This document shows, piece after piece, positions 24,616 through 33,326 of a stretch of 64,000 bases of DNA (positions are counted from its first letter, which is position 1; each line of letters begins with the position of its first letter). The notes below the pieces were generated by a model. It had not been told where the DNA came from, did not search any database, and saw only the letters and a list, made by a program, of their open reading frames with translations. The stretch is from JAIQGF01 sp051006995 (GTDB lineage Bacteria; Acidobacteriota; Terriglobia; Terriglobales; Acidobacteriaceae): NCBI GenBank assembly GCA_051006995.1, contig JBPCSQ010000027.1:15333-79332 (forward strand). Direction: 5' to 3'. A program made the position numbers and the translations under genes.

Positions 24616-27600
24616 GCGAGCAGCCGCCGCGCCGCCGAATCCTTCTCGCCGCAGTCTTGGGGATCCTGATCCTACTGGTGTTTGTCGGGGCAGCCTGGTA
24701 CCTGACCAGCGCGGGTTTTCATAGCTACGTGCGCGCTCGCGTGGTAAGCGACCTTGAGAACATCACCGGAGGCCGGGTCGAGCTCGGCAATTTGCAGTGG
24801 AACCTTTCGCAACTGCATATCACGGCCGACGAACTGACTATCCACGGCTTGGAGGGACCAGGTGAAGCGCCTTACGTGCACGCCGACCGGCTCGACATGC
24901 GGCTGAAAATCTTTTCGCTGCTCGGCCGCCGGTTCGGCTTCCGTAATTTCGAAGTGGACAGGCCGGTCATTCACATCGAGGTGAAGGCGAACGGAACCAC
25001 CAATCAGCCCAAGCCCAAGGTTGCGCAATCCGGGACGTCGGCCATCCAGCAGTTGTTCGCCTTGCAGGTGGATCACGCCGAGTTGCGTGACGGCATGCTG
25101 ATCGTCAACGATGCCAAGATTCCGTTCCAGCTCAAGGCCGTCAATGTGGCGGCACGGATGAGCTACGCCGGCGGCACGCAGCAGTATGACGGCAGCCTGT
25201 CGATGGCGGGTGCGCACCTCAGGTATGGCGATTACGAGCCTCTCGATGCGTCGCTCGCGGCTCAGTTCAGTCTGACGCGGAACCAGTTGGATTTCCGGTC
25301 GCTGAAAATCAGCAGCGGGCAATCGTCCATCGAAGCTTCCGGCCGGGTGAACGATTTCGCGCATCCGCGCGCAGCCGCCGATTACCGCGGCCGGCTCGAC
25401 CTGGCGCAGGTTGGGACCATCACCCACCTGCCGCAGCTCCGCGCCGGCGTGGTCGAACTGGACGGCCAATGGAGCTATGCCGGGCAGCAGTTCTCGTCTA
25501 CGGGGAAGGCGCAGCTTCACGGCGTGGAATACCGAGATCCGGCAATTCGTGTGGCCGATCTGCACGGCGGCGCCGATTTCGTTGCCGACAGCAATCGCCT
25601 GCTCCTGCCCCATCTTTTCGTGAACGCCCTGGGTGGAAGTATCACCGGCAATGGCTCCATCAATCACTGGCTGAGTGCATTGAAGCCGGGCGCGCGCCGC
25701 GGCGAAGTACTGCCGGAAGCGGCCGCGCTGGTGAAGCTGCAGCTGCACTCCTTGTCGGTTTCGCGAATCGCGGCCGCGATCTCCACCAAGTCTCTGCCGC
25801 TGGAGCGCCTGAATCCCGTAGGGAGCGCCGCCGGGACAATGGAAATCTCTTGGCTGGATTCTCCGGCGTACGCGCGTGCCCATTTCGCGGTCAATGTCGA
25901 GCCGGTTGCAGCCGCGTCGAACCAGCTTCCCCTTCGGGCAAACATTCGCGGCTCGTATTCCATCGCCACCCTGGCGCTGCAAGTAGACGAGCTCAACGCC
26001 AGCGCGCGCTCGGTGACGTTGAGCGCTTCCGGCGCCATGGCGCGCGCCAACAACTTGCGCGTGGCGCTGAACGCCGGCGACATTCGCGATATCACGCCGG
26101 TGCTGGCTTCGCTCAGCACCTCGCGGCTCATCGAGGGGATGACCGGCCGATTGACGTTTCGCGGCACGCTCACCGGAACGCTGCCGCTGCCGCAGCTCAG
26201 CGGCCACATCGGTCTCGATGATTTCACCTTCCCCATTCCTCTGAATCTGCTGGCGCCGCTGCGAAAAGCGGCCGTACCGCTTCCCAGCGCCGCCCCAGCT
26301 CGCCGGCTGGCGCATTTTGATTCCTTCGCCGCGGAGGTGGAGTACTCGCCCTCAGTGCTGTCCCTGGCCCACGCGCAGCTCCGGCGCGGTCACGAGCGAA
26401 TCGTGTTCTCCATGCGCACCGCGCTGCTGAAGGGAGAGATGTATCCCGCCGGCGTGCTCACGGTCCATGCGGATGTGCGCAACTTTGAAGCCGGCGATCT
26501 GGTGGGCCTGCTCGGCTACAGCTACCCCGTCGCCGGCAGCGTCAACGGATCGGTACAAGTGACGGGCACGGCCGACGATCCTCACGGCAGCGGCTCGTTC
26601 CGCATCACCCATGCCGCGATTCGCGGCGAGCCTTTCCAGTCCGTCAGCGCCGATTTGTTGTTTGCCAATCATGAAGCGCAAGCCAATCGGGTGATGCTTA
26701 CGCACAACGGTGCAACCATCACCGGCGCCGGAACCTACAACCTGAAGACCACGGCGTTCCGCTTCGATCTGCACGGCGTCAATTTCGATCTGGCGCAGAT
26801 TTCCGACCTGCAAACGCCGCGGATGACCATGCGCGGGGGGCTGAACTTCAATGCGCGAGGCTCGGGTACACCTGAGGCGCCGGTGGTGGACGCCGACTTC
26901 CATTTGCGCGACCTGGTCCTGAATGGCGAAAAGCTGGGCGGCATGGACGTGCAGGCCACCACCCGTGCCGGCGTGATGCAGCTTTCCTCTCGCTCAAATT
27001 TTCCGGCGGCCGAGCTTTCCATCGATGGCACGGTCGCCATGCGGGACAATTTCGACGCCGACCTGGCGCTGCGCTTCGCGCACTTGGACGTGGACCCGCT
27101 GATTCACGCATTTCTGCGGGGGCGCATCACCGGGCACTCCTCCATTACCGGCGCGATTACGCTGTCGGGACCGCTGCGCCAGCCCAGGCTGCTCCACGTC
27201 AACGGCGACATCAGCCAGCTGTTCGCCGACATGGAGCACATGCGAATCCGCAACGATGGCCCGCTTCGCTTCACCATGCAGGACCAGGTCGTCCGGCTGG
27301 ATCAGGTGAAATTGTCAGGCGATGAGGGCACGCAGTTTGCTGCGACGGGCACGGCGGCCCTGAGCGGCGCCAAGCAGCTCGATCTCCATCTTGACGGGCA
27401 TGTGAACCTGAAGTTGCTGCAAGCCTGGAATCCCGACCTGCACACCTTCGGCACGGTGGATTTTCGCGTCAACGCGCGCGGCACCCGTGCGCGGCCGCAA
27501 CTCGGCGGGCAGGTCAAAATCGCCCGCGGCTCGATCACCCACATCAATTTCCCCAACGGCTTGAGCGAAATTACCGGCACCCTCTTTTTCAATCAGGACC

Positions 27601-28658
27601 GGATGCAGATTCAGTCGCTGACCGCCACCACCGGCGGCGGCAACATCAATTTCACCGGCTTCGTGACGTATAGCAACCTGCTGGCGTTCAACCTGGCCGC
27701 GGAAGGCCGCAACATCCGGCTTCGCTACCCGCAGGGCATGAGCACCACCATGGACGTGGACTTGAAATTCGCGGGCACCACCGAAGCTTCGACGCTTTCC
27801 GGCACGGCCACGGTGACCCGGTTCGCCATGACGCCGCAATTCGATCTGGCGCTGGCCATCCTCAAGTCCAAGCAGCCGCCCGAAGCGCCGGTTCCGGGCT
27901 CACCGCTGAACGACCTGCGCCTGGCCGTGCACGTGACCTCCACGCCTGAGCTGCAGTTGTCCACCTCGCTGGCCAGGATCACCGGCGACATGGACCTCAA
28001 CCTGCGCGGTACCGCCACCCGCCCCGTGCTTTTGGGCCGGGTCAACATTACCGAGGGCAAGATCACTTTTAGCGGCACCACCTATCAACTGGAGCGCGGC
28101 GACGTGGTCTTCAGCAATCCGGTGCGCATCGAGCCGGTGCTCGACGTCGAAGCCATGACGCGGGTGCGCGAGTATGAGATCACCTTGGGCTTCCATGGGC
28201 CGCTGGACCGCTTGAGCACCACCTATCGTTCCGAGCCGCCGCTGCCCACCTCCGACATCATCGCCTTGCTGGCGTTTGGCCGAACGCGGGAAGAATCCGT
28301 CATGACCACCGGGCCGAATCCGACCTTCACCGAATCGGCCTCCAATGCCATCCTGGGCAACGCGCTCAGTTCGGCCAGCAGCAGCCGGGTGCAGCGGCTG
28401 TTCGGCGTCAGCCGCATCAAGATTGCGCCGGAGGAGTTCGGCGAAGCCTCGGTGAATCCCAGTGCGCGCGTCACCGTCGAGCAGCAGGTGTCGAAAGATT
28501 TCACCGTGACCTACATCAGCGATTTGACGCGCTCCACCAGCCAGCAGCAAATCGTCCAAGTCGAATACAACTACAGCAGGAGCGTGTCGATCATTGCGGC
28601 GCGCGACCAGTATGGGGTGGTCTCCATCGATGTCCGCGTGCGCAAGACCCGAAGATAG
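24612..28658 (+). CDS. tamB: TamB/AsmA-like translocation and assembly module protein
   Basis: A 1348-residue protein with a single N-terminal membrane anchor (about residues 10-30) and a very long beta-rich periplasmic part, ending in the DUF490/TamB domain (about 1000-1348). There the segments TTYRSEPPLPTSDIIALLAFGR and a final YNYSRSVSI are recognisable. TamB-type proteins form a hydrophobic groove bridging inner and outer membranes and carry phospholipids or assist outer-membrane proteins. Coupling to the Omp85 and SurA-like genes supports a dedicated TamA/TamB-like system here. Confidence 0.92.
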   Translation: MSEQPPRRRILLAAVLGILILLVFVGAAWYLTSAGFHSYVRARVVSDLENITGGRVELGNLQWNLSQLHITADELTIHGLEGPGEAPYVHADRLDMRLKIFSLLGRRFGFRNFEVDRPVIHIEVKANGTTNQPKPKVAQSGTSAIQQLFALQVDHAELRDGMLIVNDAKIPFQLKAVNVAARMSYAGGTQQYDGSLSMAGAHLRYGDYEPLDASLAAQFSLTRNQLDFRSLKISSGQSSIEASGRVNDFAHPRAAADYRGRLDLAQVGTITHLPQLRAGVVELDGQWSYAGQQFSSTGKAQLHGVEYRDPAIRVADLHGGADFVADSNRLLLPHLFVNALGGSITGNGSINHWLSALKPGARRGEVLPEAAALVKLQLHSLSVSRIAAAISTKSLPLERLNPVGSAAGTMEISWLDSPAYARAHFAVNVEPVAAASNQLPLRANIRGSYSIATLALQVDELNASARSVTLSASGAMARANNLRVALNAGDIRDITPVLASLSTSRLIEGMTGRLTFRGTLTGTLPLPQLSGHIGLDDFTFPIPLNLLAPLRKAAVPLPSAAPARRLAHFDSFAAEVEYSPSVLSLAHAQLRRGHERIVFSMRTALLKGEMYPAGVLTVHADVRNFEAGDLVGLLGYSYPVAGSVNGSVQVTGTADDPHGSGSFRITHAAIRGEPFQSVSADLLFANHEAQANRVMLTHNGATITGAGTYNLKTTAFRFDLHGVNFDLAQISDLQTPRMTMRGGLNFNARGSGTPEAPVVDADFHLRDLVLNGEKLGGMDVQATTRAGVMQLSSRSNFPAAELSIDGTVAMRDNFDADLALRFAHLDVDPLIHAFLRGRITGHSSITGAITLSGPLRQPRLLHVNGDISQLFADMEHMRIRNDGPLRFTMQDQVVRLDQVKLSGDEGTQFAATGTAALSGAKQLDLHLDGHVNLKLLQAWNPDLHTFGTVDFRVNARGTRARPQLGGQVKIARGSITHINFPNGLSEITGTLFFNQDRMQIQSLTATTGGGNINFTGFVTYSNLLAFNLAAEGRNIRLRYPQGMSTTMDVDLKFAGTTEASTLSGTATVTRFAMTPQFDLALAILKSKQPPEAPVPGSPLNDLRLAVHVTSTPELQLSTSLARITGDMDLNLRGTATRPVLLGRVNITEGKITFSGTTYQLERGDVVFSNPVRIEPVLDVEAMTRVREYEITLGFHGPLDRLSTTYRSEPPLPTSDIIALLAFGRTREESVMTTGPNPTFTESASNAILGNALSSASSSRVQRLFGVSRIKIAPEEFGEASVNPSARVTVEQQVSKDFTVTYISDLTRSTSQQQIVQVEYNYSRSVSIIAARDQYGVVSIDVRVRKTRR

Positions 28659-28681
28659 CCACTGTTGCTAGAATCTTCTGC

Positions 28682-29545
28682 ATGGCCGTCCTACGCAGCC
28701 TGGGAACCACGCTGGAGATGATCAAGTGGGAGCACTCCGTGCTCACGCTGCCGTTTGGATTGACGGGCGCGGTGCTGGCGGCGCGCGGCATTCCCTCCGG
28801 ACGGCAACTGCTGTGGATCGCGGTTGGGCTGGTAGCGGCGCGCTCGGCGGCGATGTCCTTCAACCGTCTTGCCGACCAGACCTTCGACGCAGCCAACCCA
28901 CGCACGCGCATGCGCGCCCTGCCGGCGGGCACGCTCTCACGCAAGTTCGTCGCGGTTTTCGTAGCAGCTTCAAGCCTGCTGCTGGTGCTGGCCGCGGCGC
29001 AATTGAACCGGCTGGCCTTTTACCTTTCTCCGGTCGCGCTGGCCATCGTCCTTCTGTACTCGTATACAAAGCGCTTCACGCGCTGGTCGCACCTGGTGCT
29101 GGGGTTCGCCATGGGACTGGCGCCGGCGGCGGGTTGGGTGGCGGTGCGCGGATGGATTGATCCGCGCATTCTGATCCTCACCGCGGCCGTCACGTTCTGG
29201 GGCGGCGGCTTCGACGTGCTTTACGCCTGCCAGGATTATGAGTTCGATTGCCAGTCGGGACTGTATTCCGTACCGCGATTCTTCGGCATTGCACGCGCGC
29301 TGTGGATTGCCCGTGTGTTCCACCTGATGACCTTGGCGCTGCTCGCGACGCTGGCATACGCCTTCAGCCTCGGGCCTATCGCCATCGCGGGAATCGTGGT
29401 GGTCGGCCTGCTGCTCGCCTACGAGCATTCGCTGGTGTCGGTCCACGATCTGAGTCGGCTGAACGCCGCGTTTTTTACTATGAACGGCGTGATCTCGATG
29501 GTGTTCCTGGGGTTTGTGACAGCGAATTTCCTGGTGCGGCGATAG
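28682..29545 (+). CDS. UbiA-type prenyltransferase, probably menaquinone (MqnP role)
   Basis: A 287-residue integral membrane protein with about eight helices and the two UbiA aspartate motifs, NRLADQTFDAANPRT (near residue 62) and the second around DVLYACQDYEFD. UbiA enzymes attach an isoprenoid tail to an aromatic ring. It lies just upstream of mqnE, so it is most likely the prenyltransferase of the futalosine menaquinone route rather than a ubiquinone enzyme. It begins 23 bp after tamB on the same strand. Confidence 0.9.
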   Translation: MAVLRSLGTTLEMIKWEHSVLTLPFGLTGAVLAARGIPSGRQLLWIAVGLVAARSAAMSFNRLADQTFDAANPRTRMRALPAGTLSRKFVAVFVAASSLLLVLAAAQLNRLAFYLSPVALAIVLLYSYTKRFTRWSHLVLGFAMGLAPAAGWVAVRGWIDPRILILTAAVTFWGGGFDVLYACQDYEFDCQSGLYSVPRFFGIARALWIARVFHLMTLALLATLAYAFSLGPIAIAGIVVVGLLLAYEHSLVSVHDLSRLNAAFFTMNGVISMVFLGFVTANFLVRR

Positions 29546-29600
29546 CGCATCACCCCCGCTGGTGACTTCGCGTCACGCTGCGGTATCATCGAACCCATTG

Positions 29601-30731
29601 ATGTCCGCCACCCACGAATTTCGCACTGATGACCCGCGCCTGAAGCCGGTCGCCGAAAAGGTCGTCGCGCAGCAGCGCCTGGAGCTTGTCGACGCGCTCG
29701 CGCTCTATCAGTCGGCCGACATTCTCGCTGTGGGCTGGCTGGCGAATCACGTGCGCGAGCGGATGCACGGGGACCGCACCTACTTCAACGTCAACCGTCA
29801 CATCAATCCGACGAATGTCTGCGTCGCCGCCTGCCGGCTGTGCGCCTTCGGCCGCAAGAAGGATTCGCCCGGCGCCTATACCATGGCGCTGGAAGAAGCA
29901 TTCCAGACCGCCGCCTCCGGTTACTCGGACGCGGTTACCGAATTCCACATTGTGGGCGGGCTGCATCCCGACCTGCCCTTCCAGTATTTTCTCGACCTCA
30001 TTAGCGGCCTTAAGCAGCGTTTTCCCGCAGTGCATTTGAAAGCGTTCACCATGGTCGAGATCGCGTTCCTGGCGAAGATCGCCAAGCTCAGCATCCGGGA
30101 CACGCTCGTCAAACTGAAGGAAGCGGGCGTGGACTCCATGCCCGGAGGTGGCGCCGAGATTTTTGCCGAGCGCGTGCGCCACATCATTTGCGATCACAAG
30201 ATTGACGGCCAGCAGTGGATTGACACCGCGCGCCTGGCACACCAGCTCGGGCTGAAGTCGAATGCGACCATGCTTTACGGTCACATCGAAAATGATGAAG
30301 ACCGGGTGGACCACCTGTTGAAGCTACGGGCGCTGCAAGAGGAGACCGGCGGCTTCCAGACCTTCATTCCGCTGGCATTTCATCCCGCCAACACGCCGCT
30401 GCACCACCTGATGACGACGACGGGGTTCACGGACATCAAGAGCATCGCGGTGGCGCGGCTGGTGCTCGACAATTTCCCGCACATCAAGGCGTACTGGCAG
30501 ATGATGACGCCGAAGATCGCCCAGATTGCTCAGCGGTTCGGGGCCGACGACCTCGATGGCACCGTCGTGGAAGAAAAGATTTATCACGACGCCGGCGCGA
30601 CTACGCCGCAGGGCCTGCGGCGGCAGGAGCTGATCCGGCTGATCAAGGAGGCGGGGCGCCAGCCGGTGGAACGCGACACCCTTTACCGGCCGGTCACGCG
30701 AACCGAAACGTCCGTCACGGTCGCGGTCTGA
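29601..30731 (+). CDS. mqnE: Aminofutalosine synthase, radical SAM
   Basis: MqnE joins 3-enolpyruvyl-benzoate and S-adenosylmethionine to give aminofutalosine. The 376-residue protein has the radical SAM cluster motif CVAACRLC (Cys74, Cys78, Cys81), followed by FGRKKDSPGAYTM and the HIVGGLHPDLPF strand diagnostic for the MqnC/MqnE group. ATG at 29601 was preferred to an upstream ATG because MSATHEF leads into the conserved N-terminal helix. Forms a pair with the UbiA gene; other mqn genes are outside the window. Confidence 0.93.
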   Translation: MSATHEFRTDDPRLKPVAEKVVAQQRLELVDALALYQSADILAVGWLANHVRERMHGDRTYFNVNRHINPTNVCVAACRLCAFGRKKDSPGAYTMALEEAFQTAASGYSDAVTEFHIVGGLHPDLPFQYFLDLISGLKQRFPAVHLKAFTMVEIAFLAKIAKLSIRDTLVKLKEAGVDSMPGGGAEIFAERVRHIICDHKIDGQQWIDTARLAHQLGLKSNATMLYGHIENDEDRVDHLLKLRALQEETGGFQTFIPLAFHPANTPLHHLMTTTGFTDIKSIAVARLVLDNFPHIKAYWQMMTPKIAQIAQRFGADDLDGTVVEEKIYHDAGATTPQGLRRQELIRLIKEAGRQPVERDTLYRPVTRTETSVTVAV

Positions 30732-30940
30732 TTCCCACCCTGTGGTTGTCCTTTGGCGCGGAACGACGAGCTTCAGAGCTGGCAGTCAAGGAAAATATTT
30801 GCCAGCTCCCAATCCTTTCCGGGAAACCAGCATTCCCGCTCCAGCACGTTTCATGCCGCATTTCGCGTGAGCAACGCTTGACTCTCCTCTTGCTTCTAGT
30901 CTGTCAGGTGTAAAATTCCATCGGTTCGGAATTGTGGGCG

Positions 30941-30960
30941 CACGGGTGCTCAAGCCCGTG
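30941..30960 (+). other. Hairpin in the leader of the HPF-sigma gene
   Basis: CACGGG...CCCGTG (six-base arms, eight-base loop) ends 13 bp before the ATG at 30974. It overlaps the region where a ribosome site would be, and no strong Shine-Dalgarno sequence is visible, so it could affect initiation. The rest of the 242-bp gap after mqnE holds no recognised element. Confidence 0.45.
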
Positions 30961-30973
30961 TACGAGGCTCTGC

Positions 30974-32020
30974 ATGAATGTCCACATAAGCTACAAGGTT
31001 TCCAAGACTCCCGACCTCGAAAAAGAATTCAACCAGCAGATCGAAAAGATAGGACGGCGCCTCCAGGTATTCCGCCCGGAACTGGTGCATCTGCATGCCA
31101 TCATTGAAGAAGCCAACGCCAGGGAAGGGTTCACGATTGCGCTGAACTTGCGTTTGCCGTCCGGACAAATGGCCGCGCGCGAGTCCGGACCGACGGCGAC
31201 GGCTGCTATCAAGGCGGGCTTCGACCAGATCATCGAGCAGCTCACCAAACACAAGGACCACCTGCGCAGTAAGTACAAATGGCCGCATCGTCGGCGCGTC
31301 GGGACCACCCGCCTGCAGTCGCAGGTCCCGTTCGAGCAGACCATCGCGTCCGTGCAGGCTCCCACCGTCTCCGGGGAGGATATTGCCGGCTACATCAACG
31401 CGAACCTCACCCGGCTGTACCGGTTCGTGGAGCGAGAGCTGCGCTATCGGCAGAACCTGGGCGAGATCCAGCGCGACCAGGTGACGCCGGAAGAAGTGGT
31501 GGATGAAGCGGTGGCCAACGCTCTGGAGAATGGGCAGGACAAACCGGAAGTTTTCGGCCTCGAGCCGTGGCTGTACCGGTTGGCGATGCGCGCAATCGGC
31601 TCGATTGCTTCACGCAATCGCGAAGATGTGCCATCGGTTCCTCTGGATCACGCTTATCGCCAGACGGACCGCCACGACGCCGACGAGCTGCAAATGCAGT
31701 TTCATCAGCCCGACGAGGCGGTTGCGAACCAGGACCTGATCGGCGACACGCGGGTGGCGACGCCTGAGGCCTCCGCCGCCAGCGACGAGATGGTCACCCT
31801 GGTGGAATTCGCGCTGCTCGGAGCCACACGCGCGGACCGCGAGGCCTTCCTTCTGTACGCGGTTGAGGGATTTACTCCCGAGGAGATCGCGGTCATCACC
31901 GAGCGTTCGGCGGAGCAGGTGCGCGTCTCGGTGGCCACGGCGCGCGAGTTCCTGCGCAAGCACCTGCCGGTGCGCGATGAATTCAAGGACAAGCTTCTCC
32001 AAAAATCCAAAATCGCCTAG
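30974..32020 (+). CDS. HPF/S30AE ribosome-hibernation domain fused to sigma70-like domains
   Basis: The 348-residue protein is a two-part fusion. Residues 2 to about 102 resemble HPF/RaiA (S30AE): alternating strands and helices with conserved spacing, a basic helix and the end QLTKHKDHLRSKYKW. Residues about 136-212 look like sigma region 2 (NANLTRLYRFVERELRYR, then EEVVDEAVANALEN and PWLYRLAMRAIGSIA), and about 271-332 like region 4 (ADREAFLLYAVEGFTPEEIAVITERSAEQVRVSVATAREFL). It therefore could bind the ribosome decoding region and also DNA or RNA polymerase. The start at 30974 gives the S30AE-like N-terminus MNVHISYKV. The eRF1-like gene follows after 20 bp. Confidence 0.82.
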   Translation: MNVHISYKVSKTPDLEKEFNQQIEKIGRRLQVFRPELVHLHAIIEEANAREGFTIALNLRLPSGQMAARESGPTATAAIKAGFDQIIEQLTKHKDHLRSKYKWPHRRRVGTTRLQSQVPFEQTIASVQAPTVSGEDIAGYINANLTRLYRFVERELRYRQNLGEIQRDQVTPEEVVDEAVANALENGQDKPEVFGLEPWLYRLAMRAIGSIASRNREDVPSVPLDHAYRQTDRHDADELQMQFHQPDEAVANQDLIGDTRVATPEASAASDEMVTLVEFALLGATRADREAFLLYAVEGFTPEEIAVITERSAEQVRVSVATAREFLRKHLPVRDEFKDKLLQKSKIA

Positions 32021-32040
32021 CTGCACTCAGGAGCGAATGA

Positions 32041-33204
32041 ATGATCACGCGTGAAAACATTCGTGAGTTAGCGGCATTTGATTCTCCCGATGGTTGTGCT
32101 TTGAGCTTCTACTACCAACCCACCACACCCAAGGACAAGTCGCACCGCGAGGAAGCCATTCTGGTCAAAGACCTGGTCCGCAACGCGCTGCGCGAAGCGG
32201 AGAAGGACAGGAAGAACGGCGCCGCGCGGCAGGACCTGGAAAAAATCCTCGACATGGCGGAGCGGCTGCACGGCAACGGCGGCCGCGCCAAGGCCGTATT
32301 TGCCTCCAGCAAACATAATTTCTGGCGTGAGTTCGACCTGCCGCCGCGGCTCAGCGGCACCTATTTATCCGTGAATCGCCGATTCCATCTGCGCCCGCTC
32401 ACCGCCATCGCCGACGTGCTGCCGCGGCTGCTGATCCTGGTGGCGGACAAGAGCAAAGCGCGTTTCTTCGAGCTCTGGATGGACGAGATCCAGGAGCGGG
32501 AGAAGTTCACCAACGAGCTGCCGCGGCGCGGGCGCAGCGACGGCTTTGCCGGATACGATGCCGGCCACGCCGAGCGCCACGTCGAGCACGAAGCTATGCA
32601 CTGGTACAAGCGGCTGGCCGAGCGTATGCGGGAGCTTCAGGAGAGCGGCTACGATCGTTGCCTGCTCGGCTGCCGCGACGAAAACTGGTCGGAGTTCGAG
32701 CCTTACCTTCATCCTTACGTGCGGCAGCGCTTTGTCGGGCGCTTCCCCATTGATGCCGCCAATGCCACGACGCAGCAGGTCAGGGAAGCGGCGGAGGCGC
32801 TGTACAACCAATTCCGCGCCAATCGGCGGGCCGGCCTGGTCCGCGAGGCGCTGGGCGGAGCGCAGCGCAACGGCCGCGGAGCTACCGGATTGCGCCGCGT
32901 GTTGCAGGCGCTGGAGACCGGCGAGGTGCAAACCCTGCTGCTAGCGCGCAACTTTGCCGCGCCCGGCGTGCAGTGTTCCAATTGCGGTCACCTGGATAGC
33001 AATGTCGCCAGCAACTGCGCAGTTTGTGGCCGCGAAGCGGCGCAGTTGGAAGATATTTCCGACGCCCTGCTCCGCACCGCCGTTCGCAACGGTCTGGAGA
33101 TTATCCACATTCCCGACAATCCGGACCTGGCGGCGGCAGGGGGAGTTGCCGCCGTACTGCGCTTCCGCGCGGATCAGAACACCGAAGTGAAGAAAGCGGG
33201 ATAG
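32041..33204 (+). CDS. Bacterial eRF1-like protein with zinc ribbon, GGQ motif absent
   Basis: The 387-residue protein has the order of archaeo-eukaryotic release factor 1: an N-terminal domain, a middle RNase-H-like domain beginning LILVADKSKARFFEL (about 131-145), a helical segment, and a C-terminal domain with GLRRVLQALETGEVQTLLLARNF (about 283-305). It closes with a zinc ribbon (Cys312, Cys315, Cys326, Cys329) and GGVAAVLRF. The position where eRF1 has the GGQ loop reads GFAGYDAGHAERHVEHE (about 168-184), so peptidyl-tRNA hydrolysis is doubtful. Comparative-genomic work describes such bacterial families (baeRF), sometimes linked to HPF. Good AGGAG site; a terminator follows. Ribosome binding in rescue or hibernation is inferred. 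Confidence 0.82.
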   Translation: MITRENIRELAAFDSPDGCALSFYYQPTTPKDKSHREEAILVKDLVRNALREAEKDRKNGAARQDLEKILDMAERLHGNGGRAKAVFASSKHNFWREFDLPPRLSGTYLSVNRRFHLRPLTAIADVLPRLLILVADKSKARFFELWMDEIQEREKFTNELPRRGRSDGFAGYDAGHAERHVEHEAMHWYKRLAERMRELQESGYDRCLLGCRDENWSEFEPYLHPYVRQRFVGRFPIDAANATTQQVREAAEALYNQFRANRRAGLVREALGGAQRNGRGATGLRRVLQALETGEVQTLLLARNFAAPGVQCSNCGHLDSNVASNCAVCGREAAQLEDISDALLRTAVRNGLEIIHIPDNPDLAAAGGVAAVLRFRADQNTEVKKAG

Positions 33205-33237
33205 CTCTTAGCTTTCAGCTTTCAGCTCTCAGCCCTC
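33203..33237 (+). repeat. Heptamer 3'-type array beginning in the stop codon of the eRF1-like gene
   Basis: Five units (AGCTCTT, AGCTTTC, AGCTTTC, AGCTCTC, AGCCCTC) start at the AG of the TAG stop. The last unit is also the 5' arm of the terminator. Confidence 0.85.
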
Positions 33238-33260
33238 GGACCTTCCGAGGGCTTTTCTTT
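33231..33260 (+). terminator. Intrinsic terminator of the HPF-sigma/eRF1-like operon
   Basis: Perfect nine-base arms AGCCCTCGG and CCGAGGGCT (33231-33239, 33245-33253) with loop ACCTT, followed by TTTCTTT. Confidence 0.88.
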
Positions 33261-33326
33261 GGGAGTGTGAGAGCTGACAGCTTTTGTTATGCTTTTTCGT
33301 TTTGCATGCCACCATCGGAGCTCCCC

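Noticed and set aside
24672..26315. 547-codon minus-strand frame inside tamB
   Set aside because: Same shadow effect; the plus-strand TamB has a membrane anchor and the DUF490 end.
30878..30916. Sigma70 promoter TTGACT...TAAAAT before the HPF-sigma gene
   Set aside because: The spacer is 27 bp, far from 17, so the match is not convincing.
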